Shown in pieces: positions 1 to 6,625 of a DNA stretch of 6,625 nucleotides. The notes under the pieces are model-generated. The model ran no database searches, had not been told where the DNA came from, and saw only the letters and a program-made list of their open reading frames with translations. Every line of letters begins with the position of its first letter. Positions within the stretch are counted from its first letter, which is position 1. The translations under genes and the position numbers were made by a program. This stretch comes from CAVQGF01 sp045807945 (GTDB taxonomy: Bacteria > Acidobacteriota > Terriglobia > Terriglobales > Acidobacteriaceae): positions 1 through 6,625 of the forward strand of contig JBJMGI010000115.1 in assembly GCA_045807945.1 (NCBI GenBank), read 5' to 3'.

Positions 1-2537
1 CCTGTGTCGGCAGTCACGAAGGCGGCTACACACCTTTCAGCTTTGACGTCACATCATCAGTCCACCCCGGCCAGAACGAACTCGCGATTCGCGTGATCGA
101 TCCGCCGATGGACGAAGAAGAGAACCGCGCTCTGTTTCCCGACCTGATGTACAACGAGATCCCCCACGGCAAGCAGAACTGGTACATCCAGAATTCCGGG
201 ATATGGCAGGGTGTCCGCCTTGAGTTCCTGCCCGCCATCTACATCGATCGCGCCGACGTGGTCCCGAATATCTCCGGCGAGTTCACGCTGGAGATCAGGC
301 TGGCCGGTATCGGACTGAACCCGGCGGCCCGCAACAGCACGCCTTCCCCCACGCTGCATGTCGCCGTAAGTGACACAACCGGACGCGAGGTCTTCCGCAC
401 TTCCGCGGGGCTCGGCGATCAGAACACGATTGAGATTCACGGCATGGTCCGGAACCCGCAACTTTGGGAGCCCGGAAATCCCGCTCTCTACACCGTCGAC
501 ATCGCATTGGTCGGCAAGAGTGAGCACCGCCGCCGCACCCGCTTCGGCTTCCGCAAGTTTGAAGCGCGTGATGGTGGTTTGTTCTTGAATAACAAACCCT
601 TTTACATGCGGGCTACGCTCGACCAGGATTTCTATCCTGAGACCATCCACACCCCAGCTTCCGAAGAATTCGTTCGCGAGATGATGCTTAAAGCGCAGCG
701 GCTTGGAGTGAATGTATTGCGCTGCCATCTCAAGGTGGCGCATCCGGTGTATCTCGATGTCGCCGATGAACTCGGGATGCTCGTTTGGGCTGAGCTGCCG
801 TCATGGAGCGACTGCTGGTTCCCCTCCGATCATTTCTCCACGCGCGCGGCGGTCCGTGAAGAGCGCATGTTCACCGAAGTGCTGATCCGTGACTGGAACC
901 ACCCTTGCATCGTCATTCAGACCATCATGAATGAATCGTGGGGGATCAATCTCAAGCAGCCCGATCAGAGGAAATGGTTGCGCGAGGTCTTTGAGCGGAT
1001 CAAGCAGACGCTCGCCCCCCTTGGCCGTTTGGTGGTTGATAACAGTCCCTGTGAAGGGAATTTTCACCTCAGGTCCGATCTCGACGACTTCCATCAGTAC
1101 TACTCCATGCCCGACCAAGTTCAGAAATGGGACACCTGGTTGCGCGAACTCTCCGCGCGCCCTGATTGGACCTACAGCCCGTATGGTGACGCCGAACGGA
1201 CGGGCAAGGAGCCGATTCTCGTCTCAGAATTTGGAAACTGGGGCTTGCCAAAATTGCCGCAAGAATTGCCCTGGTGGTTTTTCACCAGCTTCGGAGGAAG
1301 GGAAGTCACGACGTCGACTGGAGTATTGGAGCGTTTTCACCAGTTCGGCTTCGATACGGTCTTCAAAGATTTTGACGACCTCGCAGTCGAGACGCAATGG
1401 CACCAGTTCATATCTTTGAAGCACGAGATCGAGAGCATCCGCAGCTATCAGAGCATTCAGGGCTACGTCATCACTGGCATGACCGATATTCACTGGGAGG
1501 CCAACGGTCTGCTCGACATGTGGCGAAAAGAAAAAGTATTTGCAGACGATCTTGCACGCTTGCAGCGTGGCGACATTGTCTTTTGCAAACTGCCGAAGCA
1601 TAACTTCGTGGATGGCGAGCGAGTTCAATGCGAGGTGCTGCTCTCACATTACGGAGAAAAGGACCTCCGCGGAGCGCGTCTGCATTGGTCGACCAGTTCA
1701 GGGGAGCGGGGACAAATTGCGGTTCCTGCAGGTATCGCGCAGGGGACAGTAGTTTCGTTGGGAATTTTCGACTTTACTGCTCGTCTGTCGGAACCTTCCA
1801 TCGCGGAGCACCTCGCCCTGGAACTTCGCTCAAGCTCTGGATCTCGCCTCGCCGAAAATTCCTATCCTTTATATGTAGTCGCGGAACCATCGAATCGCCG
1901 GGAAGGTCGCCTATTTGTGCATGATCCTCTCGGCACCCTAAGTGGCCTTCCAGAAGCACTGGTCAGCGCGGGTTACGAAGTGCTAACAGGGAAGCGCCCT
2001 GGCGCAGATGAGCTTCTGCTGGCGAGCGCGAAAGACGCAATCGTTGATGAGCACCTCGCGCGCGGAGGAAGTTGCGTGTTATTGCTCGACTCTACCGACG
2101 CGCTGCCGCAAGATTTCGATCTGAAGGTGACGCCGCGCAAAGGCACAGAGCTCGAGGGACGCTGGTTCTCGAACTTCAACTGGATCCGCAACCAGCACCC
2201 GGTTTTCCGAAACATCGGTTTCAGTCGCGTCCTCGGTTTTGAGTCGGAGCACGTTGTACCCGAGCATATCCTTCAGGGCCTCGCGCCGGAAGGCTTCCGC
2301 GATGCCATCGCGGGCATCACCTACGGTTGGCTGAATAAAAATGCCGCTCTGGCACTCGAGATTCAAGTCAGAGAGGGCCGAGCCTTGCTGACCACCTTCA
2401 GGTTCGGTGCGTACGGCAGCGATCCCTACGCGACTCATCTGCTGGAGAACCTCATCAGCTACGCCGGATCGCGGGAATTCACAGACAAGTTTCGGCTGCG
2501 ACCTGCGCTGGCTGCATCCAACCCGACAAGCCGGTGA
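1..2537 (+). CDS. Family 2 glycoside hydrolase, 5'-truncated by the window edge (possible beta-galactosidase)
   Basis: The frame is open from base 3 to a TGA at 2535-2537, giving 844 visible residues (numbered here from base 3). The beginning lies outside the window: the first residues, C-V-G-S-H-E-G-G-Y-T-P-F, match the middle of the GH2 sugar-binding (jelly-roll) domain, so roughly 100 N-terminal residues are missing. An internal GTG at 93 is not the true start. Domains in order: end of the jelly-roll with the GIWQGVRLE signature (about 66-74); Ig-like sandwich (about 88-180) ending FGFRKFE; TIM barrel (about 188-510); then an Ig-like region and an extra C-terminal domain (about 630-840) that I cannot assign firmly. 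The likely acid/base is Glu311 in MNESWG (base 933) and the likely nucleophile is Glu409 in VSEFGNWG (base 1227); MTDIHWE (493-499) is the usual GH2 barrel-end motif. It would hydrolyse a beta-glycosidic bond with retention of configuration. The mutarotase and galactokinase genes downstream favour beta-galactoside as substrate, but the barrel entry (ATLDQDFYPE, RCHLKV) belongs to a GH2 type with mixed specificities, not canonical LacZ. Cellular location is unknown because the signal-peptide region is missing. Confidence 0.9.
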   Translation, partial: CVGSHEGGYTPFSFDVTSSVHPGQNELAIRVIDPPMDEEENRALFPDLMYNEIPHGKQNWYIQNSGIWQGVRLEFLPAIYIDRADVVPNISGEFTLEIRLAGIGLNPAARNSTPSPTLHVAVSDTTGREVFRTSAGLGDQNTIEIHGMVRNPQLWEPGNPALYTVDIALVGKSEHRRRTRFGFRKFEARDGGLFLNNKPFYMRATLDQDFYPETIHTPASEEFVREMMLKAQRLGVNVLRCHLKVAHPVYLDVADELGMLVWAELPSWSDCWFPSDHFSTRAAVREERMFTEVLIRDWNHPCIVIQTIMNESWGINLKQPDQRKWLREVFERIKQTLAPLGRLVVDNSPCEGNFHLRSDLDDFHQYYSMPDQVQKWDTWLRELSARPDWTYSPYGDAERTGKEPILVSEFGNWGLPKLPQELPWWFFTSFGGREVTTSTGVLERFHQFGFDTVFKDFDDLAVETQWHQFISLKHEIESIRSYQSIQGYVITGMTDIHWEANGLLDMWRKEKVFADDLARLQRGDIVFCKLPKHNFVDGERVQCEVLLSHYGEKDLRGARLHWSTSSGERGQIAVPAGIAQGTVVSLGIFDFTARLSEPSIAEHLALELRSSSGSRLAENSYPLYVVAEPSNRREGRLFVHDPLGTLSGLPEALVSAGYEVLTGKRPGADELLLASAKDAIVDEHLARGGSCVLLLDSTDALPQDFDLKVTPRKGTELEGRWFSNFNWIRNQHPVFRNIGFSRVLGFESEHVVPEHILQGLAPEGFRDAIAGITYGWLNKNAALALEIQVREGRALLTTFRFGAYGSDPYATHLLENLISYAGSREFTDKFRLRPALAASNPTSR

Positions 2538-3532
2538 TCCTCACCGAGCCGCGGATGACCATCACTGAAGAGAAAATTTCCGGGCTGCGGGCTCTTGCGT
2601 TAAGCAATGCCGTACTGAGGCTAGTTGTGGTCCCGCAACTCGGAGGCAAGATCATTTCCATGTGCCGCATCGATAGTGGGAACGAATGGCTTCTTCCGCC
2701 AAAGAATCCGGAGCAGCCGCTTCGAATGCCGCGTTACGGGGATGGTTTTGAGCAACATTGGGCCTACGGCTTCGATGAGTGTTTCCCTACCGTCGCGGCC
2801 TGCCTTTATAACATGGATGAACGCGTGCCGCTCCTCATCCCGGATCATGGGGAGCTTTGGTCTTCTCCATGGGAGCTTTCACTACCGGGCGACCCTTCCG
2901 TTCTGCTCGCCAAAGGAATAGCTCTGCCGTACCTCTTCACGCGATCAATCACTCTTCATGATTCCACCGCGCGCTTCGATTACACGTTAGAAAACACCGG
3001 CGACTCGACATTCCAATATCTCTGGTCAGCTCACCCGCTTCTGCGTGTCTTCGAAGGCGACCAGATCCTGCTGCCGGAAAATGTCGCAGAGATGCGGGTC
3101 GAGCACTCGCACGGGAATCGATTGGGCAGGAGCGACGGTGCTTGCAGCTGGCCCGTGGCCAAGACCTCGACCCGGACATTGGTTCACCTGAACACAGTTC
3201 ACGATCGAACCTCCGGTTCGGCGGAGAAGCTTTTTACATCGCGGCTCACCGCCGGCTATTGCGCTTTGCGATCATCTGCTCGCTCGGAGATGCTCACATT
3301 CTCATTCGACGCTGCAGAAGTTCCATACCTGGGGCTGTGGACCAATGAAGGAGGCTCACCCGCCGAAAGCGCCGAAAAAGATTTCACCGTTGCGCTTGAG
3401 CCATGTCTTGCACCGTTCGACTCTCTCGCTGACGCGATCAGATCGCGCGTCGCTCCGTCGATCCCCCCCGGCGAAACTCAGCGCTGGCATGTAGAGATGA
3501 CCGTTTCGCGGCTGCCGGAGTCCGCAGCATGA
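2534..3532 (+). CDS. Aldose 1-epimerase / galactose mutarotase-like protein
   Basis: A 332-residue protein with the galactose-mutarotase-like beta-sandwich fold, of usual length for the family. It probably interconverts alpha and beta anomers of an aldose, most likely galactose, in the cytoplasm. Visible landmarks: a VVVPQLGGKIISM opening strand (31-43); GFDECFPT (79-86); PDHGELW with His105 and SAHPLL with His167, the probable two active-site histidines; YLGLWTNEGG; and ALEP with Glu289, the probable catalytic base, followed by PFDSL and a PPGET turn. No signal peptide or membrane segment is evident. The GTG start at 2534 overlaps the upstream stop (GTGA), which suggests translational coupling. 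An in-frame ATG at 2555 would remove only seven residues, and neither has a clear Shine-Dalgarno, so the start is unsettled. Its place between a glycosidase and galactokinase fits delivery of the alpha anomer to GalK. It resembles the broader mutarotase-like family more than canonical GalM, so the sugar is inferred from the neighbours. Confidence 0.83.
   Translation: MILTEPRMTITEEKISGLRALALSNAVLRLVVVPQLGGKIISMCRIDSGNEWLLPPKNPEQPLRMPRYGDGFEQHWAYGFDECFPTVAACLYNMDERVPLLIPDHGELWSSPWELSLPGDPSVLLAKGIALPYLFTRSITLHDSTARFDYTLENTGDSTFQYLWSAHPLLRVFEGDQILLPENVAEMRVEHSHGNRLGRSDGACSWPVAKTSTRTLVHLNTVHDRTSGSAEKLFTSRLTAGYCALRSSARSEMLTFSFDAAEVPYLGLWTNEGGSPAESAEKDFTVALEPCLAPFDSLADAIRSRVAPSIPPGETQRWHVEMTVSRLPESAA
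3517..3520 (+). promoter_or_regulatory. Ribosome binding site (GGAG) for galK
   Basis: GGAG lies 8 bases before the ATG at 3529, inside the last codons of the mutarotase gene. It supports this galK start, which overlaps the previous stop codon as ATGA. It is the only good Shine-Dalgarno at a gene start visible in the window. Confidence 0.65.
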
Positions 3533-4692
3533 CCCAGGTCCTCACCGCCAAGACGGACCAGTTGCGCGAAAGCTTCCGCGAGCAGTTCCACGCTGAGCCG
3601 CGGCTCTTTCGTGCTCCCGGCCGTGTCAACCTGATCGGCGAACATACGGACTACAACCAAGGCTTCGTTATGCCGGTAGCGATTGACTTCGAGACCTGGG
3701 TTGCTGCTGCTCCTAAACCAGGCAATTGTTTGACTATCCGTTCTGTCGAATTCTCTGAGACAGTCGAATTCGAACTCCACGACACCTCCCACCAGCGCTC
3801 TCACTGGAGCGATTACATTCGCGGAGTAGTACTGCAGTTATTGGCCGCTGGATACAAATTACCCGGTGCAGAATTGCTGATCGATAGCAGCGTACCGATG
3901 GGCGCAGGCCTCAGCTCTTCCGCCTCTTTGGAAGTAGCGACGGGTTTCGCAATGTTATCGCTTGCTGGGGTAGACCCGGACAAGCGCCAGCTCGCCTCTC
4001 TCGCGCAACGTGCGGAGAACGAATTTGTCGGCGCCCACGTCGGCATCATGGACCAATTCATCTGCTGCAACGGCATTGCCGGTCACGCGCTCATGCTCGA
4101 CTGCCGCTCGCTTGACTTCACTCCCGTTCCCATCCCGCCGCGGACTTCGCTCGTGATCGCGAACACCATGGTCAAGCATTCCATCGCTGGTGGGGAATAC
4201 AACCTGCGAAGGCGAGAATGTGAGGAAGCAGTCAGCAGGTTGAAACAGGAACTCCCCGATATCTCTTACTTGCGGGACGTCTCCATTCCCGAGCTCGAGC
4301 GATTTGGTGGCTCGCTTCCGCCTTTGATCTTCAAACGTGCAATGCATGTCGTAAGCGAAAACCAGCGCGTGCTCGAAGCCGCCAATGCGCTCCAGAGTCG
4401 AGACGTCTTTAGGTTCGGCCAGCTGATGTACGAATCGCACCGCAGCTTGCGCGATCTTTACGAGGTAAGCTCACCTGAGTTGGACGTGATGGTCGAGCTC
4501 GCATCGCACTTGCCCGGCGTGCACGGCTCTCGCATGACTGGCGGAGGCTTTGGCGGATGCACCGTGACGTTGGTGGAAACTACTCGCGCCGAGCAAGTTC
4601 GTCGAGAGCTGGCGGGGAGCTATGCACGCATCACTGGGATCACGCCTGAGGTCTACATCTCTACGGCGAGCGATGGTGTGAGTGCGTTGTAG
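3529..4692 (+). CDS. galK: Galactokinase (GHMP kinase family)
   Basis: A 387-residue, full-length galactokinase that phosphorylates alpha-D-galactose at O1 using ATP, the first committed step of the Leloir pathway in the cytoplasm. The galactokinase signature APGRVNLIGEHTDYNQGF is at 29-46; within it Arg32 is the expected transition-state arginine, and Glu38, His39 and Asp41 are expected sugar-binding residues. The GHMP ATP-binding loop PMGAGLSSSAS is at 123-133. GIMDQF places the catalytic base at Asp175 (base 4051). The third GHMP motif, RMTGGGFGGC, is at 335-344. All expected catalytic positions are present, so the enzyme should be active. The ATG overlaps the mutarotase stop (ATGA) and has a GGAG 8 bases upstream, so this is the last visible gene of the operon. 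Its TAG stop (4690-4692) is 3 bases from the stop of the convergent gene. galT and galE, which would take the product further, are not in the window. Confidence 0.97.
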   Translation: MTQVLTAKTDQLRESFREQFHAEPRLFRAPGRVNLIGEHTDYNQGFVMPVAIDFETWVAAAPKPGNCLTIRSVEFSETVEFELHDTSHQRSHWSDYIRGVVLQLLAAGYKLPGAELLIDSSVPMGAGLSSSASLEVATGFAMLSLAGVDPDKRQLASLAQRAENEFVGAHVGIMDQFICCNGIAGHALMLDCRSLDFTPVPIPPRTSLVIANTMVKHSIAGGEYNLRRRECEEAVSRLKQELPDISYLRDVSIPELERFGGSLPPLIFKRAMHVVSENQRVLEAANALQSRDVFRFGQLMYESHRSLRDLYEVSSPELDVMVELASHLPGVHGSRMTGGGFGGCTVTLVETTRAEQVRRELAGSYARITGITPEVYISTASDGVSAL

Positions 4693-4695
4693 CTT
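4693..4695. other. Three-base convergent gene junction
   Basis: galK (plus strand) stops at 4692, and the GH1/RmlD fusion gene (minus strand) has its stop codon at 4698-4696. Only three bases separate them. No intrinsic terminator fits between them, and I see no GC-rich hairpin followed by a T-run in either coding end nearby. The two transcripts therefore probably overlap at their 3' ends, or termination is factor-dependent. Confidence 0.85.
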
Positions 4696-6625
4696 CTACG
4701 CGGCTTCAGCAGTATCCACCCGATACCACGGGAAGATGTTGTCGCGCACGTATCGGCTCAGTGCGTCTTCAAGCGAAGGCATCATTGACGTCCGCTCGCT
4801 TCCGAGGACACTGTAGCGCGGGCGCGCCGCAGCAAATCCTGACTCTTCCATGTTGCAGCGACGAACTTCACCCGGGTCGAATCCAGCGAGTCTCGCAGCC
4901 CGTCGCGCCAGCTCGTACCAGGTCGTCTCGCCCGTGTTCGCAAGATGGACGATGCCGCTCTCACCGTCGATCAGCAAGTCCAGCGCCGCATTCACCAGAT
5001 CAGGAACATATGTAGGCGAGATCATCACGTCGTCGGCTGCCGAGCAATCCTCACCCACCGCTAGACTCCTCAATGTGTGGTGCACAAAATTGTGCTCGTC
5101 CCAGGGGCCGAAGAAGGCGCTGGTTCGGGCCACCAGCGACTTGGGGTTTGCGTCCATCACGCGCTCTTCCGCCTGCTGCTTGCTTCTTCCATATGCATTC
5201 AAAGGATGTGGCGCATCGCTCTCAACGTAAGGCGATCCCTTGCTTCCATCGAAAACCAGATCAGACGAGAACGTCAGATATTCGGCACCGAGCCGCTCGC
5301 ACTCTTCTGCCAGCACTGCTGCGCCTGTGGTGTTCTCGCGGAAACAGCGTTCGCAGTCGAGTTCAGCATCGTCCACGCGAACGTACCCGGCGGTATTCAC
5401 AACCGCCCACGGCCCGAACTCTTGCAGGGCAGCGCGTACGGATTGGGTGTCAGCAATGTCCATCTCACTGCGATTGAGCAGGACATAAGGGATGCCGCGC
5501 AGTTCAGCGATGCGAGCGAACGCCCGGCCGAGCGTTCCGGTTGCGCCGGTTATCAGCAACGGCTTTTGCACGGGCCCGTGCGGACGACGCCACACCGGTT
5601 GTGGACCCTGGTTGCGGATGATCTTGCCCGATTTCAATACTGAAAATCCGTACTGCAGCCTGTCGTGTCTGCGCCACCATCCTGGGTTATTGAGCAACGG
5701 GTGGTCCGCTCGCTCGTTGTTCGAGAGCTGGTTTAACAACTTCGCCATCGCAGTAGCACGCGGCTTCGGTCCACGAATATCGAAGACGCCGGGCTCGTAA
5801 TGGTTCGCTTCCTGCGTAACCATTCTGTTCCAATCGAAAGCCCCGAGCAGCGTCCAGGCGGTAACGGCTCGCAGATCCACACCCTCTTCCCTTGAGCGTG
5901 CAGCTTCCCGCCAGACTTCATAAAACCACCGGATCTGCTCTTCCCGCGTGCAGCCGTTGTGGCATTCGGTGATTGCAAGCGGGGAGCGAAATCGCCCCCA
6001 AGCTTCTTTCAACAGCTGCAGAGGACCGCCCAAACCTTCGCTGCGCACTCGAGCTGCCAGCACATCCACGTAGCGGTCGTGACCATTTCCGCCAAAGTAC
6101 TCGCCCCGATACATGTCACCGCGGTGATCGAGGAAGCGTTCGCTGCTCAGGTAGTAGTTCAGACCGATAATGTCGGGCGGGCACGGATCTTCCGCAAACT
6201 GTTTGATCGCTCTTTCACCCGCGCCTGCGTCGAGCAGGTACTCCCAAAGCGGATGATGCTCATCCACCGCGCCCCGCAAAAGGTCGAAGCCGATCCAACG
6301 CCGCTCATTTTCCAACTCCGCCTGATAGCGCAACGGGGGTGTGCTGTAGACCTTCCCTAAGTCATCCGTCTGGACTAGCCGAGCCGATGGCGTGACCTCG
6401 CGGATCGCGCGCATCGCCAGCGCTACCGCCCGGCACTGCGTGAGCAACGTCCGGATGAAGGTGCTGTGCTCTCGCCCGTGCGGATACCAGAAGCCGTACA
6501 GGCCGCTAAAGCGAGCCGTGGTCAGTGGCTCATTGATCGGAGTGAAATCTTCCACCCAGGGATAACGCTCTGCTACAGCGCGGGCAAATACCGCCAGCTT
6601 TGCCGGAAACTCGTCATCGATCAAG
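4696..6625 (-). CDS. Fusion protein: GH1-like glycoside hydrolase domain + RmlD-type sugar-nucleotide reductase (5' end beyond window)
   Basis: One uninterrupted minus-strand frame of 642 visible residues (numbered from base 6624) ending in TAG at 4698-4696. The gene begins beyond the right edge: the first Glu motif sits at residue 32, whereas GH1 enzymes have about 165 residues before it, so perhaps 130 are missing and the whole protein may be about 770. The TTG at 6624 is not a real start. Residues 1 to about 300 look like the later part of a GH1 barrel: TPINEP with acid/base Glu32 (base 6531), DIIGLNYY (151-158), LAITECHNG with nucleophile Glu220 (base 5967), and AWTLLGAFDW (256-265). The 188-residue spacing of the two Glu matches GH1. 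A linker of about 55 residues (300-354) follows. Residues 355-642 resemble dTDP-4-dehydrorhamnose reductase: NAD(P)-binding TGATGTLG (359-366), NTAGYVRVDDAE (410-421), SSDLVFDG (453-460), catalytic Y478-x3-K482, then RTSAFFG and SPTYVPDL. Each half may be active; the natural sugar substrates are unknown. It could be a bifunctional enzyme or a reductase with a binding-only GH domain. No rml genes are visible nearby. Confidence 0.85.
   Translation of the reverse strand, partial: LIDDEFPAKLAVFARAVAERYPWVEDFTPINEPLTTARFSGLYGFWYPHGREHSTFIRTLLTQCRAVALAMRAIREVTPSARLVQTDDLGKVYSTPPLRYQAELENERRWIGFDLLRGAVDEHHPLWEYLLDAGAGERAIKQFAEDPCPPDIIGLNYYLSSERFLDHRGDMYRGEYFGGNGHDRYVDVLAARVRSEGLGGPLQLLKEAWGRFRSPLAITECHNGCTREEQIRWFYEVWREAARSREEGVDLRAVTAWTLLGAFDWNRMVTQEANHYEPGVFDIRGPKPRATAMAKLLNQLSNNERADHPLLNNPGWWRRHDRLQYGFSVLKSGKIIRNQGPQPVWRRPHGPVQKPLLITGATGTLGRAFARIAELRGIPYVLLNRSEMDIADTQSVRAALQEFGPWAVVNTAGYVRVDDAELDCERCFRENTTGAAVLAEECERLGAEYLTFSSDLVFDGSKGSPYVESDAPHPLNAYGRSKQQAEERVMDANPKSLVARTSAFFGPWDEHNFVHHTLRSLAVGEDCSAADDVMISPTYVPDLVNAALDLLIDGESGIVHLANTGETTWYELARRAARLAGFDPGEVRRCNMEESGFAAARPRYSVLGSERTSMMPSLEDALSRYVRDNIFPWYRVDTAEAA

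Noticed and set aside
93..95. GTG as the start of the GH2 gene
   Set aside because: The frame stays open to the left edge, and the residues encoded before it (GGYTPF and onward) are conserved GH2 sequence, so the true start is outside the window.
57..743. A 228-codon open frame on the minus strand inside the GH2 gene
   Set aside because: It lies wholly antisense to clear GH2 domain sequence, shows no recognisable motif, and long antisense open frames are expected in GC-rich coding DNA.
3206..3220. Hairpin CGAACC/GGTTCG in the mutarotase gene
   Set aside because: A 6-bp stem with a 3-base loop and no following T-run, within conserved coding sequence; it is expected by chance.
3955..4440. A 161-codon minus-strand open frame inside galK
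   Set aside because: It is antisense to well-conserved galactokinase sequence, with no domain motif and no good start context.
4712..4726. Inverted repeat GTATC/GATAC as a possible terminator at the convergent junction
   Set aside because: The stem is only 5 bp, not GC-rich, has no T-run, and lies in the last codons of the fusion gene.
6622..6624. TTG as the start of the fusion gene
   Set aside because: It falls in the middle of a GH1 barrel, only 32 codons before the NEP motif; the frame runs off the window edge.

Overview
This is a GC-rich, fully coding chromosomal window. It has four genes in two convergent blocks and no intergenic stretch longer than 3 bases. The gene set (a GH2 enzyme of the 'LDQDFYP' type, a mutarotase-like protein, galactokinase, and a GH1/RmlD fusion) together with the protein style suggests a free-living, polysaccharide-degrading bacterium, perhaps a soil Acidobacteriota. 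That placement is a guess from resemblance; no rRNA or marker gene is present to test it.

Plus strand, 1-4692: a tightly packed galactoside-use operon. (i) The 3' part of a large family 2 glycoside hydrolase gene, whose N-terminus lies left of the window. (ii) An aldose-1-epimerase / galactose-mutarotase-like protein. (iii) Galactokinase (galK). Both junctions are 4-base stop/start overlaps (GTGA, then ATGA), so the three genes are probably co-transcribed and translationally coupled. The proposed flow is that the GH2 enzyme frees a sugar, most likely beta-D-galactose, the mutarotase converts the beta to the alpha anomer, and GalK phosphorylates alpha-D-galactose to galactose-1-phosphate for the Leloir pathway. 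galT, galE, a transporter and a regulator are not in the window.

Minus strand, 6625-4696: one long reading frame, cut off by the right edge. It fuses a family 1 glycoside hydrolase-like (beta/alpha)8 domain (N-terminal) to an RmlD-type sugar-nucleotide reductase (C-terminal, short-chain dehydrogenase fold). The key catalytic residues of both halves look intact. This two-enzyme fusion, joining a glycan-cleaving fold to a nucleotide-sugar-reducing fold, is the most unusual thing here. Its stop codon lies 3 bases from the galK stop codon, so the two transcription units meet head-on with no room for a terminator between them.

No RNA genes, mobile elements, CRISPR arrays, significant repeats or promoters could be supported.
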